From Pseudomonas sp. BN411 (GTDB lineage Bacteria > Pseudomonadota > Gammaproteobacteria > Pseudomonadales > Pseudomonadaceae), in NCBI RefSeq assembly GCF_029871235.1, contig NZ_SSOM01000080.1, positions 62,152 through 126,151 on the forward strand: 64,000 bases of DNA. Direction: 5' to 3'. The position numbers were made by a program, and so were the translations under genes. Within the stretch, counting starts at the first letter, position 1, and each line of letters begins with the position of its first letter. Positions 53,161 to 61,846 of the stretch are shown piece by piece. Below the pieces are notes generated by a model. That model ran no database searches. It saw only the letters and a list, made by a program, of their open reading frames with translations, and was not told the DNA's origin.

Positions 53161-53892
53161 ATGAGCAAGAAAACTGTCGTTATCACCGGCGCTTCCAGCG
53201 GTATCGGCCTGGGCCTGGCCAAGGCCTTCCTCGACGCCGGCTACAACGTCGTCGGCACCGCCCGCTCCGCCGAACGCCTGCAAGAAGCCGCCGCCAGCCT
53301 GGGTAACCCGGCCAGCTTCGTCGGCGTCGCCGGTGACGTGGCCGACCCGGCCGCCGCCCGCAAGGCTTTCGCCACCGCGATCGAAGCCTTCGGCAGCGTC
53401 GAAGTGCTGGTCAACAACGCCGGTTTCTTCCTGGCCAAGCCCTTCATCGAGTACAGCCCGGAAGACCTGGAAGCCCTGCTGGACACCAACCTCAAGGGCG
53501 TGGTCTACACCTCCCAGGTGGCGGCCGCGCACATGCAGCAGCAAGGCGGTGGCCACATCGTCAACATCTCCGCTTCGGTGGCCCTGCAACCCAACATCAG
53601 CGTTCCGGCTGCCCTTCCGGTACTGATCAAGGGCGGCGTCAACCAGATGACCCGCGCCCTGGCCCTGGAACTGTCGCCGCACAACATCCAGGTGAACGCA
53701 GTCGCCCCCGGCATCATCGACACCCCGATGCACGACCCGGCCTCCCGCGACTTCCTCAACAACCTGGCGCCGGCCGGCCGTGTGGGCACGGTTGAAGAGA
53801 TCGCCGAAGCCGTTCTGTACCTGGCCGGCGCGAACTTCACCACCGGCGTTGTCCTGGCCGTGGACGGCGGTATGAGCACCGGTAAGTGGTGA
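53161..53892 (+). CDS. SDR-family oxidoreductase lacking the usual catalytic Tyr
   Basis: A 243-residue SDR. The cofactor motif ITGASSGIGLGLAKAFLDAG (20 residues, about 8-27), NNAGFF near 84 and catalytic-type Ser in VNISASVALQP are present. At the place of YxxxK the sequence reads PVLIKGG: the Lys is kept but a Pro replaces the Tyr. Such SDRs with a KGG variant are found naturally, so the fold is intact but the chemistry may differ. Its promoter carries a copy of the LysR-type block at 47.5 kb, so it may belong to that regulon. Confidence 0.85.
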   Translation: MSKKTVVITGASSGIGLGLAKAFLDAGYNVVGTARSAERLQEAAASLGNPASFVGVAGDVADPAAARKAFATAIEAFGSVEVLVNNAGFFLAKPFIEYSPEDLEALLDTNLKGVVYTSQVAAAHMQQQGGGHIVNISASVALQPNISVPAALPVLIKGGVNQMTRALALELSPHNIQVNAVAPGIIDTPMHDPASRDFLNNLAPAGRVGTVEEIAEAVLYLAGANFTTGVVLAVDGGMSTGKW

Positions 53893-53910
53893 TGACCTGA
53901 AGGCTGATTC

Positions 53911-53990
53911 GTAGGGTGCGCCGCGCGCACCAGGGGTTGAGCCACGCGCGGCGTCGCCCCTGCAGTTGGTGCGCGCAGCACACCCTACGG
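53911..53990. repeat. 80-bp fold-back intergenic repeat, copy B
   Basis: The unit starts GTAGGGTGCGC and ends CACACCCTACGG, with internal GCGCACC and GGTGCGC pairing, 80 bp like copy A (35885-35964). It lies between the SDR and the beta-lactamase genes and may act as a 3' stem or terminator. Confidence 0.75.
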
Positions 53991-54028
53991 TCACGATTGG
54001 CTTTCCCGAGGGAGCGATCGCCCCTCGA

Positions 54029-55207
54029 CTAGCGAGTCTTCTGCCCCGCCTCCAATTCGCCAAGAATCCGATAGGCCAGCTTCACCCGCTCCTCATTCGG
54101 GTAATTCTTGTTGGCCAGCAGCACGATGCCGAGTTGTTTCTCCGGCACGAAAGCTACGTAGGCACCGAAGCCATCGGTGGCTCCAGTCTTGTTGACCCAG
54201 ACTGCCTTCTGCGGCGGCAGCGGCGGTTCGATGGCGGTGACCGCGTGGCTTTCCAGCACCATCTGGCTGCCATTGCCTTTCACCAGCGTCTCCAGCGCCA
54301 CCGGGTAGCTGTACTGCTCCCAGATCAGGTCCTGGGTCATGGCGCCGACCTTGTAGTAGCCTGTCCGGGTCGCGTCGATGGCGCGTTGCAGCCCGGCCTC
54401 CAGCGGAACCCGGCCGAGATGGGCCTCGACGAAATGCAGCAGGTCCTTGCTGCTGGTCTTCACCCCGTAGGCCTCGTTGGCCAGCATCGCCGGATTCACC
54501 CGTACCGGGGCATCGTGCTTGTTGTAGCCCTGGGCGTAGCGCGGCATCGCATCAGCCGGAACCTCGATGAAGGTATTGCCCATGCCCAGCTTCGGCAGCA
54601 GCACGCTTTCCATGGCGGCGACGTAAGGCTTTTCCAGGCTGCTGGCCGCTACCACTCCCAGCAGGCCGATGCTGGGATTGGCGTAGGTCCGGTAGGTGCC
54701 AGGCGCGTAGCGCGGCTGCCAGGCGCGGTAGTAGTCCATCAACTGTTGCCGGGTGCGGACGCCATCCGGCAGTTGCAGTGGAAAGCCGCCGGCCGTGTGG
54801 GTGGCCAGGTTGATCAGCGTCACCTGGTCGAGCTTGCTGCCCTTGAGCTCCGGCAGGTAACGGCTGGGGCTCGCAGTGAGCTGGAGCTTGTCGAGCGTTT
54901 CGGCGTAGGTGGCCAGCGCGACGGTCAGGGTCTTGCTGACCGAGCCGACTTCGAAAAGCGTATCGCTGGTAACGGCTTGCTGCGTCGCCTTGGACGCCAC
55001 GCCGTAGTTGTAGAAGCGCTGCTCGCCCTGGGCGGTGACCCCAATGGCCAGGCCAGGAATGCCGTATTGCTGCATGACCTGGCGAGCCGCCTGCTGGACG
55101 CTGGCACCGAGAGCCGTCGGCAGCTCGCGGGCCATGGCCTGGCTGGCGAGGCTGACCGCCAGCGTAAGCAGGAGTGAAGGTGCGCAGTACTTTCCTGTCG
55201 GGCGCAT
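54029..55207 (-). CDS. ampC: Class C beta-lactamase (AmpC/PDC-like)
   Basis: A 392-residue class C beta-lactamase, exported by an N-terminal signal peptide (cleavage near AMA, about 26). Serine-beta-lactamase motifs: SVSK (Ser89-Lys92, acyl enzyme), YANPS (general base loop, near 175) and KTGATDGFG (near 342). It hydrolyses cephalosporins in the periplasm. AAGGA lies eight bases before the ATG at 55207. No ampR gene is next to it, so the usual AmpR-linked induction is not supported by the local context. It is monocistronic. Confidence 0.9.
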   Translation of the reverse strand: MRPTGKYCAPSLLLTLAVSLASQAMARELPTALGASVQQAARQVMQQYGIPGLAIGVTAQGEQRFYNYGVASKATQQAVTSDTLFEVGSVSKTLTVALATYAETLDKLQLTASPSRYLPELKGSKLDQVTLINLATHTAGGFPLQLPDGVRTRQQLMDYYRAWQPRYAPGTYRTYANPSIGLLGVVAASSLEKPYVAAMESVLLPKLGMGNTFIEVPADAMPRYAQGYNKHDAPVRVNPAMLANEAYGVKTSSKDLLHFVEAHLGRVPLEAGLQRAIDATRTGYYKVGAMTQDLIWEQYSYPVALETLVKGNGSQMVLESHAVTAIEPPLPPQKAVWVNKTGATDGFGAYVAFVPEKQLGIVLLANKNYPNEERVKLAYRILGELEAGQKTR

Positions 55208-55297
55208 CGGAAGGGTCCTTCGGTCATGAATGGGTGGGAGAACCTACCACCTCGGGCAGGTGCTTCCAAAACCCGTCCATGACCGGGTGTTGCGCAA

Positions 55298-56527
55298 TCA
55301 GGTCGCGCTGGCGCCCTTAACGGCCGCATCGCGCTCCTGAAGGAGCTTCTGGATGACCGCCTCCTGCTCTTCATAGTCGCCCTCACCGATGTGCAGCGTG
55401 CGCACACGCCCATTGGCATCGATGAAGTAGTGCGCCGGCCAGTACTGGTTGGTGAAGGCATTCCAGATGCGGTACTGGTTGTCGATGGCCACCGGGTGCT
55501 TCACGCCCAGGCGGACGGTCGCCTCGCGCACGCTGTCGATGATCCGCTCGAAGGGGTACTCGGGCGTGTGCACGCCGATCACCACCAGGCCCTTGTCGGC
55601 GTAACGCTCCGCCCATTGATTCACGTACGGCAGGCTGTTCCGGCAGTTGATGCAGTCGAAGGTCCAGAAATCCACCAGCACCACCTTGCCGCGCAGCTGC
55701 TCGTTGCTGAGCGGCGGGCTATTGAGCCACTGGGTGGCGCCATCGAGCGACGGCATCGCGCCCAGGTCCGGCAGTTGGCCGACATCCGCGGCACGGGCAC
55801 TGCTCACCAGTTTCTCCAGAAGCACCGGAACGCCGTCGATCACCTTGCGCTCCAGCGCTGAGGCCAGGCGCGAGTCACCCACGCCAGCCAGCCGATCCGT
55901 GGTGCCACTGGCGATGCCGACCACCGCCAGCAAGGCCAGCGCACCGGCGCCGCGACGCAGCCATTCCACGGTTCCCAACGACAGCTTCGCGCGCTGGAAG
56001 GCGCCACGGCCGAGGAAAATCAGCGCCCCCATCGCCACGGCGCTGCCGAGGCCATAGCTGAGAAGCAACAGGCTGGTGGATGCGCTGGGGCCGTTGAGCA
56101 TGGCGCCGGACAGGATCAGGCCCAGGATGGGGCCGGCACAGGGCGCCCACAGCAGGCCAGCGGCAAACCCCATCAGCCAGGCTGAAAGCGTCGGCGGCAG
56201 GCGCCGGGCATCGCCGTGCAAACGGTCACCCAGCCACAGCCAGGGGCGCGACACAAAGGTGCCGAAGCGGTTGGACAACAGGGCCAGCGCAGACACAGCC
56301 AGCAGCACCAGGGCGAGGTAGCGACCCCACTGGCTGGCATGGATCACCCACTCGCTGGAGACCACCGCCAGGCTCGCCAGCACGGCAAAGCCCGAAGCCA
56401 GGCCGACCAGGGTCAGCAAGGGCGACCAGGCCGGGCCGCCGGCGCGGGAAAACAGCAGGGGCAGGACAGGAAGAACGCAGGGACTGAACAGCGTCAGCAC
56501 CCCGCCGAGAAAGGCGACAAGATACAT
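55298..56527 (-). CDS. DipZ-like CcdA/thioredoxin fusion membrane protein
   Basis: A 409-residue inner-membrane protein. The N-terminal half is a CcdA/DsbD-type transmembrane electron carrier with about six to seven helices and a Cys pair in FSPCVLPVLPLLF and WAPCAGPILGLIL; the C-terminal half is a periplasmic thioredoxin-like domain with CxxC as CINC in WTFDCINCRNSLPYV and an AhpC/redoxin-type insert. This order is the DipZ form. It would pass electrons from the cytoplasm to envelope thiols. GAGGTG lies five bases before ATG 56527. It lies 82 bases after the DUF2790 gene, and is likely in the same transcript. Confidence 0.82.
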   Translation of the reverse strand: MYLVAFLGGVLTLFSPCVLPVLPLLFSRAGGPAWSPLLTLVGLASGFAVLASLAVVSSEWVIHASQWGRYLALVLLAVSALALLSNRFGTFVSRPWLWLGDRLHGDARRLPPTLSAWLMGFAAGLLWAPCAGPILGLILSGAMLNGPSASTSLLLLSYGLGSAVAMGALIFLGRGAFQRAKLSLGTVEWLRRGAGALALLAVVGIASGTTDRLAGVGDSRLASALERKVIDGVPVLLEKLVSSARAADVGQLPDLGAMPSLDGATQWLNSPPLSNEQLRGKVVLVDFWTFDCINCRNSLPYVNQWAERYADKGLVVIGVHTPEYPFERIIDSVREATVRLGVKHPVAIDNQYRIWNAFTNQYWPAHYFIDANGRVRTLHIGEGDYEEQEAVIQKLLQERDAAVKGASAT

Positions 56528-56609
56528 GGACACCTCGATGAAAATTGGGCCCGCAGGCTCCGGGCTGGCGATTCGCGCCGTCAGTGGCGCTGGAAACGGG
56601 GGGCGTGGT

Positions 56610-56873
56610 TCAGTTTTCGTTGCCGCACGCGTCGGCCAGCTTGCGATACGCCAGACTGTGCTGCTGTCCGCTGGAGTCCAGGTAATCCATGCGCGCATCC
56701 ACCACCTGGCACAAGACGGACGGTTCTTCGTGAATGGACACCACTTTGTTGATATCCAGGTGCATGCCGTAGCGGTACGGCTCTGGCGTGACGTTTCCCG
56801 CGGCCTGGGCCGCCAGGCTTGCGAAACTGAAGGTGGCTGCCAGCAGGCAGGCGCTCAGGGACAGAGTTTTCAT
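56610..56873 (-). CDS. Small secreted DUF2790 protein
   Basis: An 87-residue exported protein with signal peptide ending AAQAAG (about 24). Mature part: TPEPYRYGMHLDINKVVSIH (20 residues), then CQVVDARMDYLDSSGQQHSL (20 residues) and a C-terminal Cys (ACGNEN). This matches DUF2790, a family common in Pseudomonas. GGAG precedes ATG 56873. The two Cys may form a disulfide. It is divergent from the response regulator gene, with the GATAC-rich region between them. Confidence 0.8.
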   Translation of the reverse strand: MKTLSLSACLLAATFSFASLAAQAAGNVTPEPYRYGMHLDINKVVSIHEEPSVLCQVVDARMDYLDSSGQQHSLAYRKLADACGNEN

Positions 56874-56947
56874 GGAGGTCTCCTCACCAATGGGAAATGG
56901 GGCGGATGCACCACTGCATCCGTTGGGCCCAATTCCAGCGGTGGGAG

Positions 56948-57113
56948 GTATCGCCGATGTGTCCACGGCGGCCTGCGATTGCCCTTCCAGGTATCTGCAA
57001 GCATTCCGGATACAGAGAGATACTTTCGACCAAAGTGCAATCGCAGGTATCAGCAAAGCGCTGGATACACTGCAATACAAAGGGCAGCGGGCAAGCTCCG
57101 CGCGGCCCGATAC
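56948..57113. promoter_or_regulatory. GATAC direct-repeat cluster in the divergent DUF2790/response regulator promoter
   Basis: GATAC or its complement GTATC occurs at 56948, 56991, 57009, 57019, 57047, 57064 and 57109, with AATAC at 57074. Pairs 57009/57019 and 57064/57074 have a 10-bp period. In 276 bp about one random hit on either strand is expected per two windows. Direct repeats of this kind are typical of OmpR-family binding sites. Confidence 0.7.
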
Positions 57114-57148
57114 ACTAGGTCGCGAATCGAGCAGAACGAGGTTTGTCC

Positions 57149-57889
57149 ATGGACCATGTCGATCACATCCTGATCGTTGACGACGACCGGGAAATCCGAG
57201 AACTCGTCGGCAACTACCTGAAGAAGAACGGCCTGCGCGTGAGCCTGGCGGCAGATGGCCGGCAGATGCGCACGTTCCTCGAAGGCAACACGGTCGACCT
57301 GATCGTCCTCGACATCATGATGCCCGGCGACGATGGCCTGCGCCTTTGCCGGGAGCTGCGCGTGGGCAAGCACAAGGCGACGCCGGTGCTGATGCTGACC
57401 GCCCGCAATGATGAGACCGATCGCATCATCGGCCTGGAAATGGGCGCCGACGATTACCTCACCAAACCCTTCTCCGCCCGCGAGCTGCTGGCGCGCATCA
57501 ATGCGGTGCTGCGGCGCACGCGGATGCTGCCCCCGAACCTGCAGATCAGCGAAAGCAGCCGGCTGATCGGCTTCGGCAAATGGCGTCTGGACACCACCGC
57601 GCGCCACCTGCTGGACGCCGAAGGCACCCTGGTGGCCCTGAGCGGCGCCGAGTACCGCCTGCTACGGGTCTTCCTCGACCATCCGCAGCGGGTGCTCAGC
57701 CGCGACCAGCTGCTCAACCTCACCCAGGGCCGCGAGGCGGATGTGTTCGACCGCTCCATCGACCTGCTGGTGAGCCGCCTTCGTCAGCGCCTGCAGGACG
57801 ACCCTCGCGAGTCTGCCTATATCAAGACGGTGCGCAGTGAGGGCTATGTCTTCTCGCTGCCCGTGCAGCTGATCGAGCCGTCGACGTGA
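57149..57889 (+). CDS. OmpR-family response regulator
   Basis: A 246-residue response regulator. The receiver has the acidic pair DDD near 10, phospho-Asp in LIVLDIMMPGDDG (about 52), and the Lys in LTKPFSARELLARI (near 103); the C-terminal winged helix is of the OmpR/PhoB type (ALSGAEYRLLRVFLDHPQRV, 20 residues; DVFDRSIDLLVSRLRQRLQD, 20 residues). GAGGT is six bases before ATG 57149; a TTG at 57143 is less likely. The stop overlaps the start of the kinase gene. GATAC repeats surround its own promoter. Confidence 0.9.
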   Translation: MDHVDHILIVDDDREIRELVGNYLKKNGLRVSLAADGRQMRTFLEGNTVDLIVLDIMMPGDDGLRLCRELRVGKHKATPVLMLTARNDETDRIIGLEMGADDYLTKPFSARELLARINAVLRRTRMLPPNLQISESSRLIGFGKWRLDTTARHLLDAEGTLVALSGAEYRLLRVFLDHPQRVLSRDQLLNLTQGREADVFDRSIDLLVSRLRQRLQDDPRESAYIKTVRSEGYVFSLPVQLIEPST

Positions 57890-59196
57890 TGTCCCTGCCC
57901 CGCTGGCCGAGCACCCTGGCCGCACGCCTGGCGCTGATCTTCCTGACCGGGCTGGTGCTGGCCTATGGGCTGTCCTTCGCCTCGCAGTTCTACGAGCGCT
58001 ACCAGACCGGCCGCAACGTGATGCTCGGCAACCTGGAGAACGACGTCAGCACCGCCGTGGCGCTGATCGACCGCCTGCCTGCGGATGAACGTGCCACCTG
58101 GCTGTCGCTGCTGGAACGGCGCAACTACCGCTACCGGCTCGATGAAGGCCAGCCGGGTGTCCCCATGGACATGGCCAATCCCCATATGGCCGCTGCGTCC
58201 ATAGAGCGGGCCATTGGCGAGCGTTTTCCGGTTCGCTTCGAGAACATTCCCGGCCCGACGCCCCACTTCCAGGGTCACCTGACGCTGAGCGACGGCCGAC
58301 CGCTCACCATAGACGTCACCCCCGGCCCGATTCCCGTGGCGCAGTGGCTGCCGGTGGTATTGCTTCTGCAACTGGCTGTGCTGCTGGTCTGCACCTGGCT
58401 GGCAGTACGCATGGCGATCGGGCCTCTGACCCGCCTGGCCCAGGCCGTTGACCACCTCGACCCGGACGCCTCTGGCCCGGTGCTGGATGAGCGCGGGCCA
58501 CAGGAAGTCGCCTACGCCGCCCGCGCCGTCAACTCATTGCAAGGGCGCATCGGCGCCTACCTGAAAGAGCGCATGCAACTGCTGGCAGCCATCTCCCACG
58601 ACCTGCAGACCCCCATCACCCGCATGAAATTGCGTGTAGAGCAGATGGACGCCTCGGTCGAACGCGAGCGCCTATGGAGCGACCTGAATGAAATGCAGCA
58701 CCTGGTGCGCGAAGGCGTCGCCTATGCGCGCAGCATGGACGGCACCAGCGAAGCCCTGTGCCGGGTCGACCTCGACGCCTTCCTCGACAGCCTGGTATGC
58801 GACTACCAGGACAGCGGCCAGGCTGTGAACCTCGCCGGTTCCAGCGGCATGTTGCTGGAAACCCGCCCCCATGCATTGCGCCGGGTGCTCAGCAACCTGA
58901 TCGACAACGCCCTGAAATTCGGCGGCAGCGCCCAGTTGGAAGTTCAGCGCGATGTACAGGGCAAGGTCCTGGTGCAGGTACTGGATGAAGGTCCGGGCAT
59001 TGCCGAGGAGGAACTGCAGGAAGTGTTCAAACCCTTCTATCGGGTCGAGAGCTCGCGCAACCGCAGCACTGGCGGCACCGGCCTTGGGCTGGCCATCGCC
59101 CAGCAACTGAGCCAGGCCCTGGGCGGCCGCCTGACCCTTTCCAACCGCGACAGCGGAGGCCTCTGCGCCCAGCTGGAACTGGGTGCCAACGCCTGA
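57889..59196 (+). CDS. Sensor histidine kinase
   Basis: A 435-residue inner-membrane kinase. Two membrane helices (about 11-30 and 148-170) flank a periplasmic sensor of about 115 residues; then a HAMP linker, the H box in ISHDLQTPITRMKL (His near 241), the N box NLIDNALKFG, and ATP-lid motifs DEGPGI and GGTGLGLAIAQQLSQ (about 380-395). It starts one base before the end of the regulator gene (TGATG); a GTG three bases earlier is possible. It is presumably the partner of the response regulator. The sensed signal is unknown, but the regulon context suggests envelope or metal stress. Confidence 0.9.
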   Translation: MSLPRWPSTLAARLALIFLTGLVLAYGLSFASQFYERYQTGRNVMLGNLENDVSTAVALIDRLPADERATWLSLLERRNYRYRLDEGQPGVPMDMANPHMAAASIERAIGERFPVRFENIPGPTPHFQGHLTLSDGRPLTIDVTPGPIPVAQWLPVVLLLQLAVLLVCTWLAVRMAIGPLTRLAQAVDHLDPDASGPVLDERGPQEVAYAARAVNSLQGRIGAYLKERMQLLAAISHDLQTPITRMKLRVEQMDASVERERLWSDLNEMQHLVREGVAYARSMDGTSEALCRVDLDAFLDSLVCDYQDSGQAVNLAGSSGMLLETRPHALRRVLSNLIDNALKFGGSAQLEVQRDVQGKVLVQVLDEGPGIAEEELQEVFKPFYRVESSRNRSTGGTGLGLAIAQQLSQALGGRLTLSNRDSGGLCAQLELGANA

Positions 59197-59211
59197 GGCA
59201 ACCTACACAGC

Positions 59212-59228
59212 GATACACAACGGGATAC
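59212..59228 (+). promoter_or_regulatory. GATAC pair upstream of the DoxX gene
   Basis: GATAC at 59212-59216 and 59224-59228 (12-bp period) lie in the 126-bp gap between the kinase and the DoxX gene, about 100 bases before its start. They match the motif of the adjacent regulator promoter. Confidence 0.5.
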
Positions 59229-59322
59229 GGCAGGACACATCCGGGACAAGCCCCCACGCCAACATGGACGCAAGAGCAGCAACGGCATCCCGCCGCTGCA
59301 CCCGGACCCAAGGAGCCCGCCC

Positions 59323-59823
59323 ATGTCCAGCCTTGCCCTCTCCCCGTTCAAGTTTGCCTTCAACCAGCTTGACCGCATCGGCGCCTGGAGCGCCGACCTG
59401 CCGCTGCGCCTGTTCCTCGCCTGGGAGTTCTTCGAATCCGGTCTGGAGAAATGGAACGGCCAGAACTGGTTCGTCGATATCCAGTCCGCCTTTCCCTTCC
59501 CGTTCAATGTGATTCCGGCTGACCTCAGCTGGCAGATGTCGATGTGGGCCGAGCTGATCGCCCCCCTGCTCCTGCTGCTGGGCCTGGGTACCCGCTTCGC
59601 CACCTTCGTACTCATGGTGCTGACCGTTGTGGCCATCGCTGCCGTGCACTGGCCGGAACACTGGTCGAGCCTCTCGGAACTCGCCCAGGGTTACGCCATC
59701 ACCAACAAGGGCTACGGCAACTACAAGCTGCCGCTGATCTACCTGATCGCCGCTATGCCCCTGCTCCTCAGCGGCGCCGGACGCTTCAGCCTCGATCATC
59801 TGCTGTTCCGCCGGAAAGCCTGA
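59323..59823 (+). CDS. DoxX-family membrane protein
   Basis: A 166-residue inner-membrane protein with about four helices. DoxX hallmarks are RLFLAWEFFESGLEKWNGQN (20 residues) and ELIAPLLLLLGLGTRFATFV (20 residues). DoxX-like proteins (BufD/HvfD) accompany bufferin/HvfA RiPP operons, and one such operon lies 1.3 kb away on the other strand. It may thus be a displaced partner; it may also be a simple quinone-linked or redox protein. A terminator follows. Confidence 0.82.
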   Translation: MSSLALSPFKFAFNQLDRIGAWSADLPLRLFLAWEFFESGLEKWNGQNWFVDIQSAFPFPFNVIPADLSWQMSMWAELIAPLLLLLGLGTRFATFVLMVLTVVAIAAVHWPEHWSSLSELAQGYAITNKGYGNYKLPLIYLIAAMPLLLSGAGRFSLDHLLFRRKA

Positions 59824-59837
59824 CCGGTCGGAGACGG

Positions 59838-59875
59838 AAAAGCCCGCGCATCTGAAGGGGTGCGCGGGCTTTTTT
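59838..59875 (+). terminator. Intrinsic terminator after the DoxX gene
   Basis: A 13-bp stem AAAAGCCCGCGCA / TGCGCGGGCTTTT and a T run ending in TTTTTT lie 15 bases after the stop. The stem closely resembles that of the ohr terminator at 60574. Confidence 0.9.
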
Positions 59876-59879
59876 GTGG

Positions 59880-60093
59880 GGGGAATTCATTCGCGAAAGG
59901 ACTGGGCACCAAGCTAGCCGATGGCAGCCCTCACCCCAACCCTCTCCCAGAGGGAGAGGGGGCTGTCCGTGCCGGGGTTCAGCCTGGGCACTTCCCTGTA
60001 GGGGCGAATTCATTCGCTTTGGCCGGTATACGAGCGCGACGCGGTGTCGCCCCACAATCGGTGCGCACAGCGCACCCTACCAATGCGTAGGGT
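59880..60093. repeat. Mosaic of Pseudomonas intergenic repeats
   Basis: The stretch holds GAATTCATTCGC twice (59883-59894 and 60006-60017), an inverted CTCTCCC-AGAGGGAGAGG fold-back (about 59941-59962), and a partial copy of the GTAGGGTGCGC family (GGTGCGCACAGCGCACCCTA at 60060-60079). Such mosaics are known in Pseudomonas intergenic DNA. No gene is seen here. Confidence 0.7.
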
Positions 60094-60141
60094 GAACGCG
60101 AGCGAAGCTATACCCGCCCTTGCACGGATGAACGCTGCAGA

Positions 60142-60468
60142 TCAGTTGTGAGGATTGTGGAAAATGCCTGTCAGGCGCTGCCCACGGAGGTTCTTGCACA
60201 CCCATTTGTAGACCGGGTAGCCCAGGAGTGAGAACACCGCAGCGAAGAATGCACCGAACAGCGGAAACATAATGAAATTCACCAGGACGTTGTCGAATCG
60301 TTCCAAGGTGACCATCCCCAGCCAGTTGGCGATAAAGAGGATCAACGCCCAGCCGATACCCCCGCAAAAGGCGCTGAGGGCCGTCACGAGCATTAGCGAA
60401 AAGACATTCAATTGCACCGAACAGAATTGATAGGTCTTGTTGGGTTCGCTTGCCGTCGGTCCTTCCAC
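60142..60468 (-). CDS. Small membrane protein of unknown function
   Basis: A 108-residue protein with two or three hydrophobic segments (about 24-50 and 67-88). It starts at a GTG (60468) with AGGAG eight bases upstream. The C-terminus ends with KNLRGQRLTGIFHNPHN. I do not recognise a family. It stands between a repeat cluster and the ohr terminator, and no operon partner is seen. Confidence 0.65.
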   Translation of the reverse strand: MEGPTASEPNKTYQFCSVQLNVFSLMLVTALSAFCGGIGWALILFIANWLGMVTLERFDNVLVNFIMFPLFGAFFAAVFSLLGYPVYKWVCKNLRGQRLTGIFHNPHN

Positions 60469-60573
60469 GACAGAGTCTCCTCTTGTGCTCGTTGAGTTCG
60501 ATGCATGTCTTGCAGTCGTGCATTACGGAATTGGCCGAAGTCTAGCTACAGGTCAGGTGACCCGCCCACAAAA

Positions 60574-60605
60574 AAGCCCGCACACCTCGAAAGGTGCGCG
60601 GGCTT
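60574..60605 (-). terminator. Terminator of ohr
   Basis: A stem AAGCCCGC..CACCT / AGGTG..GCGGGCTT with a CGAA loop and one mismatch is followed on the minus strand by T6. It ends the ohr transcript. Confidence 0.85.
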
Positions 60606-60623
60606 CTTTGCAGCAGTGGCGAC

Positions 60624-61046
60624 TCAGGGAATCTCGAAGGTCACTTCGATATTGCCGCGGGTGGCCTTGGAGTACGGGCAGAGTTGGTGGGCTGCTTCCA
60701 CCAGGCGGGCTTTGACGTCGGTGGCGAGGCCAGGCAGTTCGACGGTCAGTTTCGCCGCCAGGGCGAAGCCACCGTCAGCGGTGTTACCCAGAGCGATGTC
60801 GGCGGCTACCGCCACGTCATCCGGCAGGCGGATCGATTGAGCCTGGCCGGCGCGACGCAGGGCGCCAATGAAGCAGGCCGACCAGCCCACGCCCAGCAAC
60901 TGTTCCGGGTTGGTGCCCGGCCGGCCAGAACCGGGTGGGCTCAGGCGCACAGCAAGTTCGCCGTCGGAGGACTTGCCCTGGCCGTCACGGCCGCCGGTGG
61001 TCCGGGTCTGGCCGGTATAGAGGGTCTTTTCAAGAATCGCGGTCAT
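60624..61046 (-). CDS. ohr: Organic hydroperoxide resistance protein Ohr
   Basis: A 140-residue Ohr/OsmC-fold thiol peroxidase that reduces organic hydroperoxides. The two reactive Cys are in EQLLGVGWSACFIGALRRAG (20 residues, near 60) and HQLCPYSKATRGNIEV (near 123). GGAG is seven bases before ATG 61046. No OhrR (MarR) regulator is next to it. It is downstream of the bufferin-type operon (53 bases) on the same strand and could be co-transcribed. Confidence 0.92.
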   Translation of the reverse strand: MTAILEKTLYTGQTRTTGGRDGQGKSSDGELAVRLSPPGSGRPGTNPEQLLGVGWSACFIGALRRAGQAQSIRLPDDVAVAADIALGNTADGGFALAAKLTVELPGLATDVKARLVEAAHQLCPYSKATRGNIEVTFEIP

Positions 61047-61099
61047 CATTCAACTCCACTCGGTAGATACGCCGGCAAACACCGGCAACAGCTTGCGCC

Positions 61100-61846
61100 T
61101 CAGGCCCGGGTGCCAAGCACCACGCCTTGGGCACGCAGGTTTTCCAGCAGGGTCAGGCCCTGCGGCAGGATGGTTTCAGCCTCCGCACCGATGGCTTCGG
61201 CCAGAGCTTCCAGGTGTTTGCGGCCCGAGCCGCTCCGCTCCTGCAGCGACGCCAGCAGCGCATGGGCCAAGGGCGCCAGGCGGGAGAAATGCACCTTCTG
61301 GTCGGCGCCGCGGCGCGCCAGTACCAGGGTCGGCTGCTCGGGCGCTTGCTGCGGCAGGTAATCGGGGCCGATCTCGGTCACCGGCCATTGGTACGCCAGG
61401 GGCCAGGCCAGGTTCGACAGCACGGGCTCCCCTTCAAGCAGGTCGCCCTTGGGATCGTGGGTTGGCTCTCGGCTGTCGCTCAGCAGCAGCGCAGCCTCCA
61501 CCCACTCGTAATGGGCCAGTTCCACCACCCAAGGCGGCAAGTCGAGGGCGTCCCCTCCCCCTTCGGCCAGAAAGTCGACGAACTCTCCGGAAATTTCGGT
61601 AAACAAGGGCGTCTGGCAGCGGTATTGCGCATAGAAGGTGTCGATCAGCGCCCGCCACTTTTCGGGGCCTAGGCTGGCACGGAGCACCGGGAAACCGCCC
61701 GACAGCAGCGACTCCACATTGCCGAAGAACAATTGCCGGTAAACCGCCAGGCGACGCGCCTCGATGCCCGGCGGCGGTGCGTTGTTCTGCGGGTCGCGAA
61801 CGTAGCGGGCCAGGCTCATCAGCTGGTCATGCAGCACCTCATGCAC
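61100..61846 (-). CDS. bufC: BufC/HvfC-type DUF2063 protein
   Basis: A 248-residue DUF2063 protein, the partner (BufC/HvfC) of MNIO enzymes. Regions typical of the family: [20 protein letters not shown] (20 residues), then [14 protein letters not shown] and [20 protein letters not shown] (20 residues). It is thought to help the MNIO recognise and modify the precursor peptide. It starts at a GTG with GAGGTG upstream and overlaps the bufB stop by eight bases, so the two are translated together. Confidence 0.8.
   Translation of the reverse strand: MHEVLHDQLMSLARYVRDPQNNAPPPGIEARRLAVYRQLFFGNVESLLSGGFPVLRASLGPEKWRALIDTFYAQYRCQTPLFTEISGEFVDFLAEGGGDALDLPPWVVELAHYEWVEAALLLSDSREPTHDPKGDLLEGEPVLSNLAWPLAYQWPVTEIGPDYLPQQAPEQPTLVLARRGADQKVHFSRLAPLAHALLASLQERSGSGRKHLEALAEAIGAEAETILPQGLTLLENLRAQGVVLGTRA

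Noticed and set aside
56076-56752. Plus-strand frames opposite the DipZ-like gene
   Set aside because: Antisense shadows; the minus strand shows CcdA and thioredoxin motifs.
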